From an uncultured Prevotellaceae bacterium (lineage in GTDB: Bacteria; Bacteroidota; Bacteroidia; Bacteroidales; Bacteroidaceae), in assembly GCA_937891085.1 (NCBI GenBank), contig CALAEY010000057.1, positions 1-33,991 on the forward strand: 33,991 nucleotides of DNA, in the 5' to 3' direction. The notes beneath the pieces are model-generated. The model had not been told where the DNA came from. It did no database searches and was given only the letters and a program-made list of their open reading frames with translations. Position numbers and translations under genes: made by a program. This document shows, piece by piece, positions 23,927 to 30,601 of this stretch (positions are counted from its first letter, which is position 1; the number at the start of each line of letters is the position of its first letter).

Positions 23927-25099
23927 ATGACAGCTGGCAGAAAAAGCATTCTTGGCATCGCACTGCTCATAGTGGCGATGCTCTTCGGCATCAGTTATAC
24001 AACTGAGGCCCAGAACTTTGTGCTGGTTATCGATGCGGGGCATGGAGGGCATGACCCTGGGGCTATAGGTAAGCGTGCCAAGGAAAAGGACATCAACCTG
24101 AATGTGGCACTGAAGCTGGGAAAACTGGTGGAGCAGAACTGTCCGGATGTGAAGGTGGTCTATACACGCCAAAAGGACGTGTTCATCGCACTGAACCGAA
24201 GGGCGGAGATAGCCAACAATGCGAAGGCGGATCTCTTCATCTCCATACATACCAACTCGGTAGCAGGCAACAGTCAGGCGATGGGGGCCTCAACTTGGAC
24301 GTTGGGTCTAGCAAAGAGCGATGCCAATCTGGACGTGGCCAAGCGTGAGAACTCCGTGATACTCTATGAGGATGACTACAAGACCAGCTATGCGGGCTTC
24401 GACCCCAACAGTGCCGAGTCTTACATCATCTTTGAGTTCATGCAGGACAACTATATGTCGCAGAGCGTTCACCTGGCTTCGCTGGTGCAAGAGGAGTTCA
24501 AGACCACCGCCAAACGTAGGGATCACGGGGTGCATCAAGCAGGTTTCTTGGTGCTGAAGGCCAGTGCCATGCCCAGCATACTGGTAGAGTTGGGGTTCAT
24601 CTCCACACCGGCAGAAGAGCAGTTCCTGGCCTCGGAGGCTGGTGCCAACACCATGGCCAACGGGATCTTCCGCGCCTTCCAGACCTACAAGAAAGAGCAG
24701 GAGGCTAAGGCGGGAGGTGCCCTTACGCAGTTGCCAAAAAATAATTCCGTAACTGCGGATAAAAAATCTGCCAGTGAGGCAGTGAAAAAAGAGCAGGCGC
24801 CCGTGAAGCAAACAGAGAGTGCCAAGACGGAAAAGCCGGTCTTCAAAATCCAGTTCCTCACCTCGGGAAGAAAGTTGGATAACAACGACCGCAGACTCTC
24901 AGGGCTGAAGTCGGTGGACTACTACGTAGAGAAGGGCACCTATAAATATACGTGCGGTGCCTCAACCGACTACAATCAGGTGCGCACCACGCTTAGGCAG
25001 GTGACGAAGACCTACAAAGACGCTTTCATCATTGCCTTCAAGGGCGATGAGAAGATGGACGTCAATGAGGCCATCAAAGAATTTAAGGCAAATAAATAA
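23927..25099 (+). CDS. N-acetylmuramoyl-L-alanine amidase with C-terminal SPOR-like region
   Basis: This zinc amidase cleaves the bond between N-acetylmuramic acid and the stem peptide, as in daughter-cell separation. The 390 residues begin with a signal peptide ending TTEAQ. The Amidase_3 domain (about 30-245) has the zinc and catalytic motifs VIDAGHGGHDPGA, KRENSV, FISIHTNS and ILVELGFIS. A low-complexity linker (about 255-305) contains the second copy of the near-palindromic element, encoding TQLPKNNSVTAD. The C-terminal segment (FKIQFLTSGRKL to the end) looks like a SPOR-type peptidoglycan-binding domain. It is followed after 11 bases by the MCE gene and lies divergent from the HD gene. 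FtsX, whose partners activate such amidases elsewhere, is in the same window. Confidence 0.9.
   Translation: MTAGRKSILGIALLIVAMLFGISYTTEAQNFVLVIDAGHGGHDPGAIGKRAKEKDINLNVALKLGKLVEQNCPDVKVVYTRQKDVFIALNRRAEIANNAKADLFISIHTNSVAGNSQAMGASTWTLGLAKSDANLDVAKRENSVILYEDDYKTSYAGFDPNSAESYIIFEFMQDNYMSQSVHLASLVQEEFKTTAKRRDHGVHQAGFLVLKASAMPSILVELGFISTPAEEQFLASEAGANTMANGIFRAFQTYKKEQEAKAGGALTQLPKNNSVTADKKSASEAVKKEQAPVKQTESAKTEKPVFKIQFLTSGRKLDNNDRRLSGLKSVDYYVEKGTYKYTCGASTDYNQVRTTLRQVTKTYKDAFIIAFKGDEKMDVNEAIKEFKANK
24723..24760. repeat. Near-palindromic 38-bp element inside the amidase linker
   Basis: The arms cgcagtt and aactgcg flank an AT-rich core. It is 28/38 identical to the element at 13693-13730 and is read in the same frame (TQLPKNNSVTAD against PQLGKNFFATAE). 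Both are followed by an A-rich stretch and TCT. Confidence 0.75.
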
Positions 25100-25110
25100 G
25101 AAACAGATAT

Positions 25111-26016
25111 ATGAAAATTTCAAAAGAACTCAAGATAGGACTTTCTGGTGTAGTGGCATTGACCCTGCTCATCATGGGTATCAACTACTTCAAGGGTATC
25201 AACCCCCTGAGCTCAAGTGCGAAATACTACATCAAGTTCTCAGACATCAACGGACTCGCCAAGTCGAGCCCCATCTATGCCGATGGCTTCAAGGTGGGCA
25301 CCGTAAGCAGTATCTCGTACGACTATGCCAACAACGGCAACGTGGTGGCCTGTATCGAAGTGGATCCCAGCCTCCGCATCCCTAAGGGGAGTACGGCAGA
25401 GCTGACCTCCGATCTGCTGGGTGCCGTGAAGATGAGCCTGCTTCTGGCCAACAATCCGCGTGAGAAGGCCATGCCTGGCGATACTCTGACGGGGAGCGTG
25501 AATGAAGGTCTGATGGGCAAGGCAGCCGCCATGGTGCCACAACTGGAGCAGATGATGCCGAAACTAGACTCTATCCTCATCGCCCTGAACACACTGCTGA
25601 ACGACCCTGCCATCCCATCGACCCTGAAGAACGTGGAGAACCTCACAGCCAGTCTCAATGCCAACAGCCGACAACTGGAGTCGCTCATGAAGAACGAGGT
25701 GCCACAACTGACCAGCAAGCTCAATGAGATAGGCGACAACTTCACCGTCATCAGTGCCAACCTGAAGGAGATAGACTATGCCGCTGCGATGGAAAAAGTG
25801 GACAACACCCTGGCCAACGTGAAGAGCATAACCGACAAACTGGAGAAAAAAGACAATACCGTGGGACTGCTTCTGAACGATCCCACCTTATATAATCACC
25901 TGACGGAGACCACTGCTAACGCAGCCTCACTTTTGGAAGATTTGCAGCAACATCCGAAGCGCTATGTACACTTCTCCATCTTCGGGAAGAAAGACAAGCC
26001 GATAGACGCTAATTAG
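25111..26016 (+). CDS. MCE/MlaD family protein
   Basis: MCE proteins form rings between the two membranes and shuttle lipids, as MlaD does in the phospholipid-retention system. The 301 residues show an N-terminal membrane anchor (about 9-27) and one MCE domain (about 38-115) with the family pattern: YYIKFSDINGLAKSSPIYADGFKVGTVSSI and AELTSDLLGAVKMSLLLA. A long helical region with heptad-like repeats (about 130-280) follows. No MlaE permease or MlaF ATPase gene is in the window. It is 11 bases after the amidase gene and likely in the same operon. Confidence 0.88.
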   Translation: MKISKELKIGLSGVVALTLLIMGINYFKGINPLSSSAKYYIKFSDINGLAKSSPIYADGFKVGTVSSISYDYANNGNVVACIEVDPSLRIPKGSTAELTSDLLGAVKMSLLLANNPREKAMPGDTLTGSVNEGLMGKAAAMVPQLEQMMPKLDSILIALNTLLNDPAIPSTLKNVENLTASLNANSRQLESLMKNEVPQLTSKLNEIGDNFTVISANLKEIDYAAAMEKVDNTLANVKSITDKLEKKDNTVGLLLNDPTLYNHLTETTANAASLLEDLQQHPKRYVHFSIFGKKDKPIDAN

Positions 26017-26286
26017 AATTATTCTAAAATAAAGAAAAAGAAAATCGTGGCTCTGCAAAACCCATAAATCGGGCGTTTAAAGCCACTCCAAAACGGATGC
26101 ATGAAAATGAGTTTTCTATGCAAAAGAGATTGGAAACGCCTATCAAATAAGCATTTTGAAACAGGGGCGGACACCCCAGATGACGTGTTCAGAACAGATT
26201 TCCGTAAGTATCTGAAAACAAGCATCTTTAAATCAAAACGAAAAATGCAAGAAAAAAATGCACTTGTTTTTTTCAATTAAGATTGC
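26017..26286 (+). other. Structured non-coding region upstream of dnaA
   Basis: This gap has no credible gene. It contains several inverted repeats in a row: ttagaat/attctaa (26013-26027, overlapping the MCE stop); gtggct/agccac (26047-26086) with an inner ccc/ggg; tgcat-gaaaa/ttttc-t-atgca (26098-26122); gggg/cccc (26164-26177); and tgttc-a-gaaca (26186-26196). No DnaA-box cluster (TTATCCACA-like) was seen. An 85-residue minus-strand frame spans it but shows no protein features. Confidence 0.5.
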
Positions 26287-26294
26287 CAACTTTG
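26263..26294 (+). promoter_or_regulatory. dnaA promoter
   Basis: CAACTTTG at 26287-26294 differs from TAnnTTTG at one base, and CTTG at 26263-26266 lies 20 bases upstream. The dnaA ATG follows 37 bases later. Confidence 0.45.
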
Positions 26295-26331
26295 CAGAAG
26301 TAGAAGAAAGCTATTTTAAGTAACAAATTTG

Positions 26332-27711
26332 ATGAAAAGTAATAAAGCTGATTATATCGGCCTATGGAATTATTGCCTCGAAATCATCCGAGACAATATT
26401 ACAAAGGAAGCCTACAATACGTGGTTTGCTCCCATTGTACCGCTTTCCTATCAGGAAGGGAAACTCACCGTACAGGTTCCCTCCCGTTTTTACATTGAAT
26501 TCCTTGAAGACAAATACCTGGACATCATCAAAAGCACCATCTATAAAGTCTTCGGAGAAGGCACCACACTGAGCTATACCATTCAGGTGGCTGATACTCC
26601 GATAGAATACCCCGTGGCAGAGGGAAAGCAGCCAAGGAAATTGGTTGAAGCAAAGGAAGTACCTTCTGCCCCTGTGGCAGATCTTGATGCACACCTGAAT
26701 CCATCATACATCTTCGAGACGTTCATCGAAGGCAGCAGCAACAAACTTTCGCGCAGTGTGGGCGAGGCGGTGGCACAGAACCCTGGGAAGACTATCTTCA
26801 ACCCTCTGTTCATCTTCGGCCCTTCGGGCGTGGGAAAAACTCACCTTGCTAATGCCATCGGCGCCAAGATCAAGGAACTGTATCCAGAGAAGCGCGTGCT
26901 TTACGTTTCGGCACACCTCTTCCAGGTACAGTACACCGATTCTGTGAGAAACAATACGACCAACGACTTCGTGAACTTCTATCAGACGATAGACACGCTG
27001 ATCATTGACGATATTCAGGAGTTTGCAGGGGCCACAAGGACCCAGAACACCTTCTTCTATATCTTCAACCAACTGCACCTCAATGGTAAGCAGCTAATCA
27101 TGACATCCGACCGTTCGCCTGTCTTACTGCAGGGCATGGAGGAGCGCTTGATCACCCGCTTCAAGTGGGGCATGGTGGCAGAGCTGGAGAAGCCATCGCT
27201 GGATCTGCGTAAGGACATCCTGCGCTACAAGACCAAGCGTGACGGTGTGAAGTTCTCCGACGAGATCATCGACTACATTGCGGAGAACGTGAGCGACAGC
27301 GTGAGGGACTTGGAGGGCATCGTAGCTTCCCTGTTGGCCTACTCCACTATATATAATAAAGAGGTGGACATGGACCTCACGGAGAAGACCATCAAGAAGT
27401 TCATCAACTTTGAGACCAAGCCCATCACAGTGGAGCGCATCATCCAGACGGTTTGCGACCACTTCGGCATTGATGCTACAGTGATACAGTCGAAATCGCG
27501 TAAGCGTGATGCTGTGCTGGCACGTCAGATTTCCATGTTCTTTGCCAAGAAGTTCACAGACCTCTCCAGTGCGAAGATCGGTGCCCAGATAGGCAATAAG
27601 GACCATGCCACAGTGATTCATGCCTGCAAGACCGTGAAAGACATGCAGGAAACCGACAAGAAGTTCAAGGATTCGATCAACATGATTCTTGCCGAGCTTA
27701 AAAAGAGATAA
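26332..27711 (+). CDS. dnaA: Chromosomal replication initiator DnaA
   Basis: DnaA binds oriC and opens the duplex to start replication. The ATG at 26332 is preferred over the adjacent TTG at 26329, giving 459 residues. Domain I (LWNYCLEIIRDNITKEAYNTWFAPI) is followed by a short linker. The AAA+ domain has Walker A GPSGVGKTH (about 163-171) and Walker B LIIDDIQEF (about 224-231). Sensor segments and the C-terminal DNA-binding domain, with its signature AKIGAQIGNKDHATVIHACKTV, complete the protein. dnaN, recF and gyrB are not adjacent and no DnaA boxes were seen nearby, so the origin is probably elsewhere. A terminator closes the gene. Confidence 0.97.
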   Translation: MKSNKADYIGLWNYCLEIIRDNITKEAYNTWFAPIVPLSYQEGKLTVQVPSRFYIEFLEDKYLDIIKSTIYKVFGEGTTLSYTIQVADTPIEYPVAEGKQPRKLVEAKEVPSAPVADLDAHLNPSYIFETFIEGSSNKLSRSVGEAVAQNPGKTIFNPLFIFGPSGVGKTHLANAIGAKIKELYPEKRVLYVSAHLFQVQYTDSVRNNTTNDFVNFYQTIDTLIIDDIQEFAGATRTQNTFFYIFNQLHLNGKQLIMTSDRSPVLLQGMEERLITRFKWGMVAELEKPSLDLRKDILRYKTKRDGVKFSDEIIDYIAENVSDSVRDLEGIVASLLAYSTIYNKEVDMDLTEKTIKKFINFETKPITVERIIQTVCDHFGIDATVIQSKSRKRDAVLARQISMFFAKKFTDLSSAKIGAQIGNKDHATVIHACKTVKDMQETDKKFKDSINMILAELKKR

Positions 27712-27733
27712 ACTGCAAGAAGGAAACTAAGGA

Positions 27734-27763
27734 GCTGCCTCACACCAAGGCAGCCTTTTTTAT
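27734..27763 (+). terminator. dnaA terminator
   Basis: The stem gctgcct (27734-27740) pairs with aggcagc (27748-27754) across a 7-base loop, followed by a C and then a run of T. Confidence 0.85.
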
Positions 27764-27933
27764 TCCCCTATCCCCAACAATGATTTCCACCTAATCGCAA
27801 GGATAAGAAGAAAGCAGATTTCTTTTTGGAAAACTTCTGAGGGTTAGTCATTTTTGCAACACCTTAGAAATAAGCGACTTGAAAACCAAGAATGGAAAAC
27901 TTGTATTTTATTTCAAAAAAGATTGTGAATTAT
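27764..27933. other. Non-coding gap between dnaA terminator and nrdJ promoter
   Basis: The gap between dnaA and nrdJ is 325 bases and holds no credible gene. The part between terminator and promoter is AT-rich and shows only a weak inverted repeat (aagaaa/tttctt near 27810). No cobalamin riboswitch or clear NrdR box was recognised. Confidence 0.5.
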
Positions 27934-27964
27934 TTTGATATATCGCTAAACATCTGTAGTTTTG
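27934..27964 (+). promoter_or_regulatory. Consensus promoter for nrdJ
   Basis: TTTG at 27934-27937 and TAGTTTTG at 27957-27964 are separated by exactly 19 bases, a full match. The leader to the ATG is about 65 bases and AT-rich. Confidence 0.75.
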
Positions 27965-28036
27965 TAGAGTGTTTGTTACTTCCAACTTTCTTCTACTACC
28001 TAACTTGAGAATTAAACAAATGCTATAACTTAATAA

Positions 28037-30577
28037 ATGGAAAACAACAAGACTTACAGTTATGACGAAGCATTTGAAGCATCGCTCAAATACTTCGGAG
28101 GCGATGAATTGGCTGCACGTGTATGGGTGAACAAATATGCCGTGAAAGACTCGTTCGGAAACATCTACGAAAAGTCACCAGAAGACATGCATTGGCGCAT
28201 CGCCAATGAGGTGGCTCGTGTAGAGAAAAAGTACCCTAATGCACTGAGTGCTCAAGAGCTTTTCAACCTTTTGGATCATTTCCGCTACATCGTTCCGCAA
28301 GGAAGTCCGATGACGGGTATTGGTAATAACTACCAGATTGCTTCCCTGTCCAACTGCTTCGTAATCGGCGTAGATGGTGAGGCCGACTCCTATGGCGCTA
28401 TCTTCAAGATAGATGAGGAGCAGGTGCAACTGATGAAACGCCGTGGCGGTGTGGGACACGACCTTTCACACATCCGCCCGAAGGGTTCTCCTGTGAAGAA
28501 CTCCGCCCTGACCTCTACGGGTTTGGTGCCTTTCATGGAGCGCTATTCCAACTCTACCCGTGAGGTGGCACAAGACGGACGCCGTGGCGCATTGATGCTG
28601 ACCGTCTCTATCAAGCATCCAGATTCTGAGGCATTCATCGATGCCAAGATGGAAGAAGGAAAGGTGACGGGTGCCAATGTGTCTGTGAAGATCGATGATG
28701 AATTCATGCAGGCTGCTACAGAAGGCAAGAAATACATCCAGAAATATCCAATCGACACCGACGAACCTACGTTCCAGAAAGAGATCGAGGCATCGCAGCT
28801 TTGGAAGAAGATCGTGCACAATGCGTGGAAATCGGCAGAGCCAGGCGTGCTGTTCTGGGATACCATCCTGAGAGAGTCTGTGCCCGACTGCTATGCCGAC
28901 CTTGGTTTCCACACAGTGGCTACCAATCCATGTGGTGAGATTCCTCTCTGTCCGTACGACTCCTGCCGCCTTTTGGCTATCAACCTCTACTCTTACGTGG
29001 TGAATCCGTTCACTCCAGAGGCTTACTTCGACTTCGACCTGTTCAAGAAGCATGTGGCTCTGGCACAGCGCATCATGGATGATATCATCGACTTAGAGCA
29101 AGAGAAGATAGAGCAGATCCTGAAGAAGGTGGACACCGATCCTGAGGATGAGGAAGTGAAGCATACCGAGCGTGAGCTTTGGCAGAAGATCAGCAAGAAG
29201 ACGGGCATGGGCCGACGCACTGGCGTAGGTATCACGGCAGAAGGCGACATGATCGCTGCCTTAGGTCTGCGATATGGCACTGAGGAAGCTACGGCTTTCT
29301 CAGAGCAAGTGCATAAGACCATCGCCCTGACGGCCTACCGTGCTTCTGTGGAGATGGCCAAGGAGCGTGGGGCATTCGAGGTTTACGATGCTCAGCGCGA
29401 GAAGAACAATCCATTCATCTTGCGCCTGAAGGAGGCAGATGCCGACCTCTATGCCGACATGGTGAAGTATGGACGCAGAAACATTGCCTGCCTGACCATC
29501 GCCCCAACAGGTACCACCAGCCTCATGACGCAGACCACCTCTGGCATCGAGCCTGTGTTCCTGCCTGTCTATAAGCGCAGACGTAAGGTGAATCCAAACG
29601 ACACGAACGTACACATCGACTTCGTGGACAATACGGGTGATGCTTTTGAAGAGTACATCGTCTTCCATCCGAAGTTCAAGATCTGGATGGCCAAGAACGG
29701 CTACGACCTCGACAAGAAATACACGCAGGAAGAGCTGGATGCCCTGGTGGCTAAGTCACCTTATTATAAAGCGACCTCCAACGATGTAGATTGGCTGATG
29801 AAGGTGAAGATGCAGGGTCGCATCCAGCAATGGGTGGACCACTCCATCAGTGTGACCATCAACCTGCCTAACAACGTCGATGAGGAACTGGTGAACCGTC
29901 TCTATGTGGAGGCTTGGCGCTCTGGGTGCAAGGGATGCACCGTTTATCGTGATGGTTCACGTGCTGGCGTGCTCATTTCCACGAAGCCAGAGAAGAAACC
30001 AGAAGTGCCTATCTGTCAGCCACCTGCTGTTGTGGAAGTTCGTCCGAAGGTCTTGGAGGCCGATGTGGTGCGTTTCCAGAACAACAAGGAGAAATGGGTG
30101 GCCTTCGTGGGTCTGCTGGATGGCTATCCTTATGAGATCTTCACGGGTGTGCTCGACGATGACGAGGGCATCATCCTGCCTAAGAACATCTTGCGTGGAC
30201 ACATCATCAAGAATACTGATGAGAACGGCTTCAAGCGCTACGACTTCCAGTTTGAGAACAAGCGTGGCTACAAGGTGACCATCGAAGGTCTGTCGGAGAA
30301 GTTCAACAAGGAGTACTGGAACTATGCGAAACTCATCTCCAGCGTGCTGCGCTACCGCATGCCTATCGACCGCGTCATCCGCTTGGTGGGTCAGTTGGAA
30401 CTCGACAGCGAGAGCATCAACACCTGGAAGAACGGTGTGGAAAGAGCCCTGAAGAAGTACGTGGTGGACGGTACTGCTGCCCGTGGGCAGAAATGTCCTA
30501 ACTGTGGCAATGAGACGCTGGTTTACCAAGAGGGCTGTCTCATCTGTACCACTTGCGGAACTTCCCGTTGTGGCTAA
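28037..30577 (+). CDS. nrdJ: Adenosylcobalamin-dependent (class II) ribonucleotide reductase
   Basis: NrdJ reduces ribonucleotides to deoxyribonucleotides using a radical made from adenosylcobalamin, with or without oxygen. The 846 residues contain ASLSNCFVIG (one of the redox cysteines), RRGGVGHDLSHIRPKGSPVKN, the active-site motif NPCGEIPL with the thiyl-radical cysteine near 299 and Glu near 301, and APTGTTSLMTQTTSGIEPVF. The C-terminus is a zinc ribbon (CPNCGN to CTTCGTSRCG), typical of the long class II enzymes and thought to help re-reduction. It has its own consensus promoter. malQ starts 24 bases later, an unrelated function on probably the same transcript. Confidence 0.94.
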   Translation: MENNKTYSYDEAFEASLKYFGGDELAARVWVNKYAVKDSFGNIYEKSPEDMHWRIANEVARVEKKYPNALSAQELFNLLDHFRYIVPQGSPMTGIGNNYQIASLSNCFVIGVDGEADSYGAIFKIDEEQVQLMKRRGGVGHDLSHIRPKGSPVKNSALTSTGLVPFMERYSNSTREVAQDGRRGALMLTVSIKHPDSEAFIDAKMEEGKVTGANVSVKIDDEFMQAATEGKKYIQKYPIDTDEPTFQKEIEASQLWKKIVHNAWKSAEPGVLFWDTILRESVPDCYADLGFHTVATNPCGEIPLCPYDSCRLLAINLYSYVVNPFTPEAYFDFDLFKKHVALAQRIMDDIIDLEQEKIEQILKKVDTDPEDEEVKHTERELWQKISKKTGMGRRTGVGITAEGDMIAALGLRYGTEEATAFSEQVHKTIALTAYRASVEMAKERGAFEVYDAQREKNNPFILRLKEADADLYADMVKYGRRNIACLTIAPTGTTSLMTQTTSGIEPVFLPVYKRRRKVNPNDTNVHIDFVDNTGDAFEEYIVFHPKFKIWMAKNGYDLDKKYTQEELDALVAKSPYYKATSNDVDWLMKVKMQGRIQQWVDHSISVTINLPNNVDEELVNRLYVEAWRSGCKGCTVYRDGSRAGVLISTKPEKKPEVPICQPPAVVEVRPKVLEADVVRFQNNKEKWVAFVGLLDGYPYEIFTGVLDDDEGIILPKNILRGHIIKNTDENGFKRYDFQFENKRGYKVTIEGLSEKFNKEYWNYAKLISSVLRYRMPIDRVIRLVGQLELDSESINTWKNGVERALKKYVVDGTAARGQKCPNCGNETLVYQEGCLICTTCGTSRCG

Positions 30578-30601
30578 ATAGAGAACATAAAACTATTTGG
30601 A

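Noticed and set aside
26019..26276. An 85-codon minus-strand frame upstream of dnaA
   Set aside because: It has no promoter signal on that strand, no signal peptide or domain, and its sequence follows the hairpins of the gap. Non-coding is more likely.
26017..26331. oriC next to dnaA
   Set aside because: No cluster of TTATCCACA-like boxes and no typical origin neighbours (dnaN, rpmH, gyrB) are present.
26329..26331. TTG immediately before the dnaA ATG as start
   Set aside because: The adjacent ATG at 26332 is the better codon. The same reasoning applies to the TTG at 33316 before folB, which lies in the heptamer array.
27965..28036. Cobalamin riboswitch before nrdJ
   Set aside because: The leader is about 65 bases and no B12-box (GCCACTG-like) sequence is seen. 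The agccact at 26081-26087 is part of a hairpin upstream of dnaA and lacks the rest of the riboswitch.
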